Assembly (NCBI RefSeq): GCF_014529535.1
Contig: NC_050738.1
Coordinates: 5,436,140 to 5,500,139 of the forward strand
DNA from: Bradysia coprophila
Taxonomy: Eukaryota > Arthropoda > Insecta > Diptera > Sciaridae
Length of the DNA: 64,000 bases
Reading direction: 5' to 3'
The notes beneath the pieces were generated by a model, which was not told where the DNA came from, searched no databases, and worked only from the letters and a program-made list of their open reading frames with translations. Numbering within the stretch: the first letter of the stretch is position 1; each line of letters opens with the position of its first letter. The position numbers and the translations under genes are program-made. Of the stretch, positions 1 through 27,862 are shown in pieces.

Positions 1-135
1 TTTGTTGTTCGGAGCAATTAATTCGAGTTTCTGACTGTTTAACTCCACTCCACCATTACGCTATAAATCACTTACTTTGCAAAATTCTCGCCGGAAATGT
101 AACTAATTTTGTCCCAATTTCTTTTGTGCTTTCAG

Positions 136-1667
136 ATCATCACTTCATGCCGGATTCTTCGCCATCGTGCTCGACGAATACATCAAGGCATGAAAATATT
201 GGACAGTCAACATCAGTGACTGAAGCACTAAATGGGATCACACATTCGATGAAAGAAAAATCTTCCTCTTCGAAACCGGAACGGAAACCGGAAGTATCGC
301 GTCGTAATTTGTTTAAAATCAGGCCCATCAAATACAATTGCGAGTCTCCACCCTTGCTGAGACCAGTACAAGTGTTAGTCAGAGCCAAGAACGCGCAATC
401 GAATAACATCCATCAAGATATGGGACATCGTCAGTCAACATTAATGACTGACGCATCAGTTATAACACAATGTGGGAGAGATAATTCTACGCCTTCTCCA
501 TTGATGAAGCCTGTACAACAATCGCATCGTAATTTAGTTACAGCCAAGAACGACAAATCGAATAGCATTCATTCAATGCACCACAATATGGGATTTAAAC
601 TTCAATCAGCAACAATAAGTGAGTCACGAAATGGGATCACACATTCAGTGAGACATAATTCCATGTCTTCGCCACTAGATCCGAAACTTCATCGCAATTT
701 GGTTGAAACAAAGTCCACCGAATCCAATAGCTCGTCTTCACGTTTGGCTAAAGTGGTGCATCGATTGCAGAGTAGTTTAGTTAAAGCCAACCACACCAAA
801 TCGAATAGCACTCATACTATGCATCACACTATGGCGCATAAGCTTCAATCCCCATCAATGTCTGAGGCATTAAATGGGATAACACATTCGGTGAGACATA
901 ATTCCACGTCTTCGCCACTGGAACCGGAACAAGTATCGCATCGCAATTTGGTTGAAACAAAGTCCACCGAATCCAATAGCTCGTCTTCACGTTTGACGAA
1001 AGTGGTACATCGATTGCAGAGTAGTTTAGTTAAAGCCAAGCACACCAAATTGATTAACATTCATTCAATGAACCGATATATGGGACAGAAACGACAATCG
1101 ACATCAATGGCAAAGACATTAAATCTTATGACACATTCGGTGAGAGATAATTTAACGCCTTCGCCATTGGTGAAACTGGTATCGCATAGTGATTTAGTTA
1201 AAACCAAGAACGCCAAATCGAATAGCTTGCCTTCACCTTTGACGAAACCTGTACAACAATCGCATCACAATTTAGTTACAGCCAAGAACACCGAATTGAA
1301 TATCCATCCAGTTCATCAAGATGTGGGACATGACCTTGAACATTATCTCGGACATGATACTACTATGAGACTCTTCAACGAGTTCGTGGCGTTTCGGTCT
1401 GCACAAATTAACGACAATAGAATCTCTAGTTCGAATTCGTCGAACCAGACTTCGAATAATAAGTCCTACGAGGTTAAAAGGCTCAAAAATAATATTGCAA
1501 GCAGAGAAGCCAGAATTAATCGTAAAAAGAGGGAAGATGAACTTTCAAGAAGAGCAAGGGAAGCGGAAGAGCAAAATTATCAAATTCACGCTGAATTGGA
1601 TAAAAAATATGAAGAATTGTCGGAATTGATGTATTTAATAGCATTACTTGATGAGTGTAAAGAGTGA
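136..1667 (+). CDS. bZIP-domain protein, 3' exon (5' part outside the window)
   Basis: The last coding exon probably begins at 136 after a pyrimidine-rich acceptor (ctttcag at 129-135) and enters with two bases of a split codon; the first in-frame ATG is at 147. It encodes about 509 residues. The N-terminal 400 are rich in Ser, Thr, His, Asn and Lys and consist of degenerate repeats with the words HRNLV, SNS, SSPL and GITHSVRHN; two units (around 648 and 891) are 243 bp apart and nearly identical. The C-terminal 70 residues are a basic region with the motif NNIASREAR followed by a heptad-bearing coiled coil (LSRRAR...YEELSELMYL), the layout of bZIP transcription factors that bind DNA as dimers. 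I do not recognise the orthologue. An AATAAA lies at 1893-1898, 226 bp after the stop. The bZIP call is good; the upstream exon and start codon are not visible. Confidence 0.7.
648..1060 (+). repeat. Internal 243-bp coding repeat of the bZIP gene
   Basis: Two units starting at 648 and 891 share long near-identical stretches in the same reading frame (81 codons per unit). More diverged copies of the same words occur before and after. The period is a multiple of three, so copy number can change without breaking the frame. Confidence 0.75.
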
Positions 1668-1920
1668 TCAGGAGATGATGATGTGCCGGATGCGGAGAAT
1701 TGGTTAGATTTAGAGGATTGGACGAATGCGTAGGAGTGAGTGTTGACGATTTTCAGGTCGACTCTCTCTGTGGTTGTAATTAGTCAATAAGTTATGTCCG
1801 TTATGAATCATTTTAATTGTTTTTAAAAACATTTTACGAAAGTGCGTGAAATCAATTTCGAACCGAATCATTAACCAATCATTGCTTACACAAATAAAGC
1901 TACAACTTATTCCTCGATCA

Positions 1921-3355
1921 AATGACTATTATTGATCAAATCTAGTGTTGAATATATCGAAATATATGGTGACAATGGAAAAAGATTGGAAATCGATCGA
2001 TGTAGTCGTTACGGGGGCGACTTCTTGTTTTCTTTCGTTCCACGCGTTCTGCATTCTTACATTCTAATACGATTCGAGTTGATAAAATCGGATTTAGTGT
2101 ATTACGAGCTCGCATAGAGCGAGACAACTGGCGTTACAAACACGTCATATAAGTGGTGGAACTTGAAAGAAGACAAACGAACGCACGAACTTATTGCTAA
2201 TGAAACTGAGTTGAGTGTATATTTCGATAACTGTTCAAATCTGGCGATTTCACAATTTCTACTTACGATTCCATTTTCAATCTTCATTCCAAATGAGTTA
2301 CCGACATTACGATACGTATGGGAATATACATACATATTAACGTGGATAAAGTGTTAGTTTTTCTGTTTGATAAATATCAAATCGTCAAAAGTCAAAACAA
2401 TCTTTTTGCACAGAGGTTCTGGTTCATACACTCCCTTATCTTCCGACAACAGATATAAACAGTTTTTCACTAGAGTGATAAATGCGAGATTATCATTCAA
2501 GACAGATATTTATTTAATACTAGCTCCCACCTTTTGGGCGGGTCCCTTGACTGACACTTTTCTAAATGTATTTTTGACGTATTCATAAAAACTTGTCACA
2601 TTTAATACATAACATATTTACTATATTAATGACTCCACGCAAATGACAGTAAAATTTTTCTTGGAAACCATCGAGCGTAAAGTGGAATGATTTTTGACCA
2701 CTTTTTGAGCTCTCAATTTTCTTATAAATTTTCAATTTTCAAGATTTTCAATTCAACCTCAAATCATAAATAAAGTATGACTCGTGTAGATTAAGACCCT
2801 CGCTTCGCTCTGGCCGTAAACTTCCCACTCGTTTGAGCTGTCTATTATTCTGTTTGATTGCCTTTTTGTTACATCAGAGTAGATGCGAAGTTTGTTTTGT
2901 GAATGTGGAACGAGGACTTTTTACAAAAAAAAAGTGCGATAGATGTTCTTCTCTTATATTTTTGCGTAAAAAAAGGAAGTCCCCCAGTACTTAATGTACC
3001 TTCACATGGATTAAAAGGGATTAAAAATATTTGTAAAAGGAGAGATTTATTGATTGACCGAGGAAAAATAATCCCTCGATTTCCCATTCACAAAACCTTC
3101 AATAAAATGTCACGACTCGTGTGAATTACACTCGTAAAATTTTTACAACATTCTCTTTGATTCATTTAATTCCATGAATTTAAAAAAAATCTTCAGAAAT
3201 TAGTTGAGATAATTCATCTTATATTGCCTGCAAAAATTTAACTTTTTTATTAACATTTCTTACACTTCTTAATCAAAGTGTGCTAATTTGATAACAGGCA
3301 TTTTGCTGGCGTAAGATGTGGTTGTAAAGGGAGTAAAAAACTACCTACTTGATAA
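1921..3355. other. Intergenic, nothing recognised
   Basis: AT-rich sequence with no exon-like ORF, RNA gene or clear repeat structure that I can support. Short ORFs here overlap on both strands and show no domain. Confidence 0.5.
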
Positions 3356-3361
3356 ATGACA

Positions 3362-3470
3362 AACAACTTGATAGTCTGCTATCAAGTTGTTAGTCTGCTA
3401 TCAAGTTGTTAGTCAACTATCAAATTTGATAGTCAACTAACAAGATGTTTGTAGTTCACTAGCAAGAGAT
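3362..3470. repeat. Short imperfect tandem repeat
   Basis: About five copies of a 19-20 bp unit (agtctgctatcaagttgtt, exact at 3372-3390 and 3391-3409), then diverged copies including short inverted versions (caaatttgatagtcaac). No coding content. Confidence 0.8.
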
Positions 3471-4432
3471 GTTTACACGTTAAAAGATTGGCATCGAATG
3501 ATGAAATTATTCTTCCTACTAGTTTCATGCACGTCGAAAACAAACTTATATGATTTACCCACACTACCAAACCAAATCAAATTTCATCAAAGTAATCTTT
3601 TTTAATTGAGACTATGATCAACAGTATAAAATCTCGTTTTTCTCGGATAGCTTCCAGATCCTTAATCATACATAGCCCATCTTCGAACTTAGCCTCGGGA
3701 TTTTAATTCCACACATTTAAAAAAAAGAATCATCCAAATTGGTTCAGAATTACTCAAGCTATCGTGCGCTCAACGATTTTTTGTTACCCACATTTAACGT
3801 TTTTCATAGCATTTCATACATTTTCAATCACAGTGAGACGGAGAATCGAGGCTTGCTGAAACTGCCTCTCACGTATCGATATCCTATTTTTTGACGTCTT
3901 GATGACAAAAATGTAAGAAACTTCTAGTGTCTGGAACAAAGAGGTAATAGGAACGTCAGAATGCGACATTATTTTGGATAAGTTACTCCATACAGTCACA
4001 AAAGTAATTTCATCGCGGAACGGGACCAATAAAATAGTTAAATGTTACACGAAAAAGCTTTCGTCAAAGTAAATTTTAATGTTCATAGGGAAAATCGTCA
4101 ATAGAATTCCAAATTTGGAGCTTTCCATAATCCTTGAACAGAAATCAAAGAGAGTAGAAGTCGTGACAAAATGACTGTGCAAGAAATACTGGAACTAGCA
4201 TCCCAAATTATAGCTACGTGTCTTTTATTGATCTAGAAAAACTAAAAAAATCCTTATTAGGACTTACATGAAATATCGATAATGCGCTATACTTTCCAGA
4301 AAAGACGAATTTTTTAAAAAGGAAATGGTCTTTTCGGAGATATAGGACTTTGACGCTTTTCATATGAAAGTACTTTCTGGCTGCAAGTTTTTCCATCAAT
4401 AACGTCATAACCGAAAGGATTGCTGTTAATCG

Positions 4433-4782
4433 AATAACGTTATTTCGAAAACGAATTGAATCCGGTTAATCGAATAACGTTATTCAATGTGTAATGTACC
4501 GGAGAGTGCCCCAAACTTTCATTTTCCCATACAAAAATGGACCCCAACCCACAGCGATCCATTAATTGAGTCATATGTGAGTTTGAGTTTGTATTTTTTC
4601 AGCCCTTCGAAATGATGTTTGGTATAATCTGCGTGCATTTTTGAAAAATTAACCGAAATTAGTTCGTGATTTTGAATAACGTTATTCGAGTAACCGAATT
4701 CCTGTACACCGCGAATTTATTTCGTTTTCCGAATAACGTTATTCGAGTAAAATAAATCATTTCGGGTAATAATAACGTTATT
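4433..4782. repeat. Cluster of a palindromic AATAACGTTATT motif
   Basis: The 12-base palindrome AATAACGTTATT occurs five times in 350 bp (near 4434, 4472, 4674, 4733 and 4770), usually as cGAATAACGTTATTcg. It lies immediately before a 22-bp minisatellite. Confidence 0.8.
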
Positions 4783-4784
4783 GG

Positions 4785-4908
4785 GAAAAACAATTTTCCA
4801 TTTTCTGGAAAACAATTTTCCATTTTCCGAAAAACAATTTTCCATTTTCCGGAAAACAATTTTCCATTTTCCGGAAAACAATTTTCCATTTTCCGGAAAA
4901 CAATTTTG
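4785..4908. repeat. 22-bp minisatellite
   Basis: About 5.5 tandem copies of ggaaaacaattttccatttt + cc, with units starting at 4785, 4807, 4829, 4851, 4873 and 4895. A 22-bp unit is open in all three frames when read three times, which explains the overlapping repetitive ORFs on the - strand; I do not regard these as genes. Confidence 0.9.
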
Positions 4909-5553
4909 TTTCACAACTTTTCATTATAAAAGCATTATTACATGGCAAACAACATGAAAAAAATGAAAGAACTGAAGGCGCACCGGAATTACACAAGTAC
5001 CCTACACTAGAAGATACAGATTGATAAAGTAAATTAAAATTAAAATAATCGATTCTGAGTGTATCGTGATTTGAAAGCCAGTATAGTGTTGCACACCGAC
5101 CTTTTAACCTTTTTTTATTACATTTGTAAGGTTCAATTTGCAAGCTCAATACACTGAACATAAATATTCTAAAGAATTCCATTGAATTTTGTAAAATTCT
5201 GAGAAGTAACGTGGATAGCTGCTGGAATTAGCCATATTTATTTTCGAACCAGAATACGCTTAAAATCTTCATAAATCGATCATTTTAATTTACACTGAAT
5301 TTAAAATAGAAATTACTCTTATTCTAATGCTTCTTTTTCTTCAATACAATTTTAGCGTCATGTTAGATAACCTAAACTGTTCTGTTGATTGATATTGATG
5401 AAGTACTGAGAGCAATAGGTACCTACAAAGGTCATCCACTTCATTGATAATCTCATTACAACTGGAAACTCTGATACTTTTAACGTGTTGGTTGAATGAA
5501 AAAACAACAAATTAAATCAAATGTTTAATTTTACACGGTTTTTCGAAACGTTG

Positions 5554-5961
5554 TTATAATCCTCGCAGCTGGTTGGCTTCCGTTGTAAAAATAAATGCTG
5601 CATACTGCCCAGCCTTTAGGTCGTCAAAATCTTGTTCAGCATCCCTTCTAATCTCATCAAAGTACGGTTTCGATGTGAAGGCCGCATAGTCGATGTACGT
5701 TTTAGGAGTGGATACAATGAATCGCTGCATTTCACGATTATTCTGAAGATTTTTTATTCTTTCATATTCTCGAACTCTTGCAAGCAATTCGTTCACAACA
5801 ATAACTGCCTTTCTGCTTGCCGCTCTGCGTGCAATAGTTAATAATTGAGGATGAACAATATTACGCGCAATCCGTTTGCTTCGACCATTTGCTATCGGAT
5901 TTGAATTCACAAAAACTGTCACACTGATTAAGTAGATTAGAATGGCGAATGTAAACTTCAT
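5554..5961 (-). CDS. Small secreted protein, family not recognised
   Basis: Single-exon ORF of 135 codons with a good eukaryotic signal peptide: MKF, a hydrophobic core (about residues 4-18), then a small-residue cleavage context near VNS|NP. A basic stretch RSKR at about 28-31 could be a proprotein-convertase site. The rest is charged, with Arg/Ala-rich helical stretches, and has no cysteines, so it is not a disulfide-stabilised peptide. A perfect CRE-type palindrome TGACGTCA lies about 155 bp upstream (6115-6122). I do not recognise the family. Existence as a gene rests on the ATG plus signal peptide and on the length being above chance for this AT-rich background; it could be a fortuitous ORF. 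Confidence 0.5.
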   Translation of the reverse strand: MKFTFAILIYLISVTVFVNSNPIANGRSKRIARNIVHPQLLTIARRAASRKAVIVVNELLARVREYERIKNLQNNREMQRFIVSTPKTYIDYAAFTSKPYFDEIRRDAEQDFDDLKAGQYAAFIFTTEANQLRGL

Positions 5962-6114
5962 GTTGTCTTTTTCAAGTTCGCTTAGAGTGATGTTTTACAT
6001 TAATTATTTAGAGAGTAAACTAATTTTATGTTGCTCGTATTTGCACAATCGAACTCTGATTTTCTTCATATTATCGTCTTATTATGTGTATCAGAGATTA
6101 GCATTCGCATTGTA

Positions 6115-6122
6115 TGACGTCA
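6115..6122. promoter_or_regulatory. CRE-like palindrome TGACGTCA
   Basis: Perfect 8-bp consensus for CREB/ATF-family bZIP factors, in the upstream region of the small secreted-protein gene. A single 8-mer can occur by chance. Confidence 0.3.
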
Positions 6123-6351
6123 AATCAGCAAAATCAATGTTAGGGGGTTAAATAGATGAGTAAAACAACGGCGTTTGAAACAAGTGAAGATATTACATTG
6201 AAAGGTGATAAGGCGGAAAATATAGATGTACGTTCGCATAGGACGATCACGATTTCCGTAAAATAGTAGACAGTCTGCACGAATGACGTATAATTTATAA
6301 GTAAACTTATAAATCTCAAGCTTTAACTTACTTTAACACCAATATATTAGT

Positions 6352-6830
6352 ATGTCGTCGTCACTGTTTGTAAATATTTGTTTTGGCAAGTGAGAGCTTT
6401 GAGGAACTAGCCAAAGGCGAGTGAAGATCACACTAGTCAAAGCGAGCATTTACACACAGTGACGTAACACATTTTATCACATACGCGCGGTGTTCGGCTG
6501 TCAAAATTATTTAACTAGAAGAATAATTCAAAAATTACACTTCAGTACTATGTTGTTCTCTCGTTTTCGCTTATGTGATAAGATAGAGTACACACTTCTC
6601 ACTATCAGTCTCGGCAAGCCTCGACTTCTTCGTGACAAGTGTGTAATATATATTACGTGCTAGTGGATGGTAAGTGAATTTTCACTGTCACGACGTAAAG
6701 TTCACTTTACCACCCGCTAGCATGTAAAAGTTGTAAGTCTATGGTTATTAGTATGTTACGTCACTGTTTGTAAATATTTGTTTAGGCAAGTGTGAGGTTT
6801 GCGGAACGCGCCGAAGGTGAGTGGAGTAAT
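6352..6830. repeat. Dispersed repeat with internal direct duplication
   Basis: A roughly 70-bp segment (cactgtttgtaaatatttgt, then ggcaagtg and a gaggaac/cggaacgcgcc tail) occurs at about 6360 and again at about 6758. Between them (about 6474-6650) is a 175-bp segment that recurs at 23266-23440 in the same orientation with roughly 90% identity by eye. No coding potential; the class is unknown. Confidence 0.7.
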
Positions 6831-6899
6831 CACACGACCGGTCGCTACTTATAAGTTTATAAGTACTTACGCCATATGCTTATACTTCGAAAAATTCAG

Positions 6900-7975
6900 T
6901 ACTGGAACGATGTATCAGCATGAGTCACGAAATTGTAGGAATTGACATGAATCCATCAACAATCTCAAAAGTTTAGAATTCTACCCAAAAGAACATTAAA
7001 AACCCGTACAATCGCTAAGTTCTAGAGAAATCAAGTGGTGAACCGTTGAATGAGGAAAATTTATTTGTTATTTTACCTCAGAAATGCAGTTCATACAAAA
7101 GATCTTTAGAATACAATCGAGTACCTTAATAACTTAAACGAAATGAAGAATTTCATTTTGATCTTATTCTGGAGCGATGACTCTACATTTTCTATTCGAA
7201 GGAATTGGAACAATCTGTAACAAAGTTCTACAAAGCTCCGTAGGAGTCAGCCTGAGATCAGTTAATTGTGAAATTGGTAGTCGGTGCAGACAACAATGGT
7301 ACAAAAATCAGGTCGAATTGATCTAAGAAGCTAGTCTGGCTCATGAAAGTTTAAAGAAATCGCGATTCTTAGAAGGTCATACAGGCGTGGACAATTGACA
7401 GAGCTGATGAATGAAACTATTTTTCGAAACTATATCTTCGTCGAAGTCAATAGCGGTTCAAAATTATGCTCTGAATTTTAGGTCGTCGCGTCGCTGGGAA
7501 ACTTAATGATGCCTGCGTTACACCATGACATCACATCCAAACTAATTTTTTGGTTTGCTTGTAGCCTCAAACACATTCCATTTGTCATAACTCAACACTT
7601 CACTTCATCAACGACGATAAGACCAATGGGTCACTTATCCGCAAATTGTACATGTTACACGTAAAATTCTGCGTGTTAGATGTACAAAGTACGTATCAGA
7701 AGTAAAACATTTACATCCAATAATTCACTTTTTTTGCATGAAATTAACATTCGAAATCTCTTGAACGCTAAAGTGAATGAATTATATTATCTTTCAATGC
7801 AAAGACGGAGACATGTAAATTGAAAAGTTTTTACAGGTTGAAATGACGGCTTAGCCTGACTACCTTTTCTTGTAAATATATTCAGCTAATTGCATGAAAC
7901 GCTAAAGTGATTTAAGTCCGGCTGTTACGAAATTTTGAGCAATGAAAGCATTGGTTTAACCACAGCTCTGCTCCT
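6900..7975. other. Intergenic, nothing recognised
   Basis: No exon, RNA gene or clear repeat seen. Ordinary AT-rich sequence between two repeat blocks. Confidence 0.4.
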
Positions 7976-8090
7976 AGCATGAATCAAATCGATCCTTTGC
8001 AAATTTTCAGTCTATATTTAGACGGGAAATGTTCTTTTTTTGATAAACTAAAACCATTAAAGGAACGCAAAAATCAGTTACTTTTAAGGA

Positions 8091-9331
8091 AGAGACTATT
8101 GGCACCGGGTGCCAATAGTCTCTTTATAATACTGTGGCTAATGGCACCGGGTGCCAATAGTGTCTTTATTATACTAATGCTAATCGCACCCGGTGCCATT
8201 AGCCACAGTATTATAAAAAGACTATTGGCACCCGGAAAAATTAAAATTTGAATAAAAAATCCGGACATTTTGAAAATTAAACTTGTTTTGTGCACAATTC
8301 TAGGGAATTCATATTTTTACAAAATGTAAGGTAAAGGCTGATTATTCGATCCTGAGGAACTCATCGTTTTACAAAATGTAACGTGAAGGTAGTTTGTTCG
8401 ATCTTAGGGAAATCGTCCTTTTACGAAATTTAACGTAAAGGCGGATTGTTTGATCCTGAGGAATTCATCCTTTTACGAAATGTAACGTAAAGGTATCGAA
8501 CAATCCGCCTTTACATTACATATCTCAATACGAAAAATTCCCTAAGATCGATGAAACTACCTTTACGTTAAATTTCGTAAAAGGAATAATTCCTCAGGAT
8601 TGAACAAACCGCCTTTACGTTAAATTTCGTAGAAAGATGAATTCCCTAGTATTCTACAAAGCGCATTTGCGTTATATTTCGTAAAGGGATTAATTCCATA
8701 GTATCGAACAACCCGTCTTTACGTTACATTTCGAAAAAGGATTAATTCCTTAGGATCGAAAAATCCGCCTCTACGTTAAATTTCGTAAAAGGACGAATTC
8801 CCTAAGATCGAACAAACTACCTTTACGTTACATTTCGTAAAAGGATGAGTTCCTCAGGATCGAACGATCCGCCTTTACGTTAAATTTCGTAAAAGGACGA
8901 ATTCCCTAAGATCGAACAAACTACCCTTACGTTACATTTTGTAAAAAGATGGATTCCCTAGTATTGTGTAAAGTTTAGTTTTCAAAATATTCGGATTTTT
9001 TATTCAGATTTAAATTTTTCCGGGTGCCAATAGTCTCTTTATAATACTGTGGCTAATGGCACCAGGTGCCAATAGTCTCTTTATAATACTGCGACTAATG
9101 GCACCGGGTGCGATTAGCATTAGTATAATAAAGAGACTATTGGCACCTGGTGCCATTAGCCACAGTATAATAAAGAGACTATTGGCACCAGGTGCCATTA
9201 GCCACAGTATTATAAAGAGACTATTGGCACCAGGTGCCATTAGCCACAGTATTATAAAGAGACTATTGGCACCCGGTGCCATTAGCCACAGTATTATAAA
9301 GAGACTATTGGCACCCGGTGCCAATAGCATA
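8091..9331. mobile_element. Foldback-like element built from nested palindromic arrays
   Basis: Both ends are arrays of the palindromic unit ATTGGCACC-GGGTGCCAAT spaced by tctctttataatactgtggc-type linkers (left 8091-8234, right 9018-9331). Next inside, both sides carry inverted copies of the same sequence (ccggaaaaattaaa... against ...tttaaatttttccgg). The centre (about 8290-8960) is a tandem array of about 63-bp units containing ttacgttaaatttcgtaaaa and ending in alternating cctcaggat / ccctaagat words; unit orientation flips near 8500, so the whole block folds on itself. No transposase is encoded. Inverted arms made of short tandem repeats are the hallmark of foldback (FB) elements; assignment to a superfamily is not possible from this copy. 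Repetitive ORFs across it (APGANSLFII) are by-products. Confidence 0.7.
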
Positions 9332-9335
9332 TTCG

Positions 9336-9437
9336 TACTTTTAAAGAAAAAATGGGTTTTTGTGCACATTTACTTAATCTGCAAAGGTTTCTCAACATGA
9401 AGTTATCACCCACAAACCCATTTTTTCTTTAAAAGTA
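9336..9437. mobile_element. Short hairpin element (MITE-like)
   Basis: Inverted arms of about 28 bp (acttttaaagaaaaaatggg at 9337 and its reverse complement ending at 9437) around a 45-bp loop, abutting the foldback element. Confidence 0.6.
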
Positions 9438-9439
9438 AC

Positions 9440-10264
9440 ACATTTTTGCGTGCTTTAATGGTTTTACCTTTTCAAATAAAAGTTCTTGGTTCAGAGAAAT
9501 TATCATAAAACCAATATTTTTGCGAAGGATCCATTGCTCTTAAAGGTATGGTGCTCATTAAGCGTTGCGCTGTTCAAATAAACAAACTCAAAACCAAAAT
9601 CCATTTTTCATGTGGTTTTTATTAGAAAATAAAAATTATTTTTACAAAAACTAAACGAAATTTCATAAATTCCATCAACTTAAATTCAAATAAATTTTCC
9701 GTTTGAAGCAAGTAAACAACGGGAATTTAAAAAAAAACGCAAAAAATCCATTTAATGACAAAAAAAAGTGTGGAGCATTATGTAAAATTAAAGTTGCTAA
9801 ACAACAATTTACATTTTAAAAATTCAGTATTTGAGACACACTATTAACAATGTCTAGGTAACTTTTTCTCTCACGTTTACAGGCACTTAGTTAGTTGTAT
9901 TTTTGTATGATAGTTTTGTTTGCGAAAAAAATGTTCTCCTCCGACTATTTTGTCGCAGTGACGAAATTGGCAGTTTCATTGTTTTTCTCACATTTTCTGT
10001 CTACAAAATGAGAACTTAGTAAATTGGTAACGATTTAAGTAGCAGAGTCCTTGTAATAGTCGAATTTAAGTAATTTTCTTAATTAAGCTGAGCCTTTCAA
10101 TTCGAATGGTTTCCTAATCCGGTCCTGAGTAACAAAACGGTGTGTAAAATTATTTTAAATTAAAAATTGGACTTGAAAGGAAATACTGAATATACAAAAA
10201 ACGAATAAAACAAATCACAAACGCTTGAACATATACCCTCTTATTACGATTATTTTAAGTAATA
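9440..10264 (-). other. Probable 3' UTR and downstream flank of MRP
   Basis: No ORF of interest. On the - strand an AATAAA (plus-strand tttatt near 9617) lies about 645 bases past the MRP stop and is the best polyadenylation signal I see, so most of this stretch is likely 3' UTR. Confidence 0.4.
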
Positions 10265-27401
<17,137 letters not shown>

Positions 27402-27862
27402 TTTAGGTTATGTTTTCACAACGTTGACATAAGTATACGTGAACAAATTACGTTGGATGACAAATGTCAGTTGTGTGTTGATGCGTTGACGTACTGGAAA
27501 TCTGAAAATGTACAAGCACATCGTTCACTTCTCTGTTCACACTTCAGTTGTTGTTGTTTTTTTGCTATGACCCAATCATCTAAAACCTGTTGATCAAATC
27601 AAAAGTTTACGAAGATTTGTCGGTATTCTGTGATTACTAAATGAATCAGTCAGACAAAATCATAATCCCAATCTTTTCAAAGAAACGTTTTATCAAATCT
27701 CTGGCAATTCTACTACCGCTTTGAAATTCATATATAGTTCCATCATCAGTCACATATTAACAGCGCCATTTAGACATTCACTTCACTTCTTCTGTGTTCG
27801 TTTTTGCTGCGACAGAAATTAACTTATTTTCTGCTGAAAAAAAACCTTTAAATTTCGATAAA
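27402..27862. promoter_or_regulatory. Shared bidirectional promoter region of MRP and PIH1D1
   Basis: 461 bp separate the two divergent start codons, so both promoters and 5' UTRs must lie here unless there are upstream non-coding exons. A tatata stretch at 27731-27736 and TCAGTC at 27746-27751 are present but are too close together for a standard TATA-initiator pair. Confidence 0.5.

Noticed and set aside
4785-4908. CRISPR-like regularly spaced repeat
   Set aside because: Units are contiguous, without unique spacers, and the window is eukaryotic.
4659-5182. Overlapping - strand ORFs with ENGKLFSGKWK repeats
   Set aside because: A 22-bp minisatellite read in three frames; the non-repetitive tail shows no domain.
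8074-9400. Repetitive ORFs (LLAPGANSLFII) on both strands
   Set aside because: They arise from palindromic tandem repeats that are open in several frames on both strands; no start context, domain or splice structure.
27731-27751. TATA box plus initiator for PIH1D1
   Set aside because: Spacing of about 17 bases is too short for a standard TATA-initiator pair; left as an unsupported coincidence.
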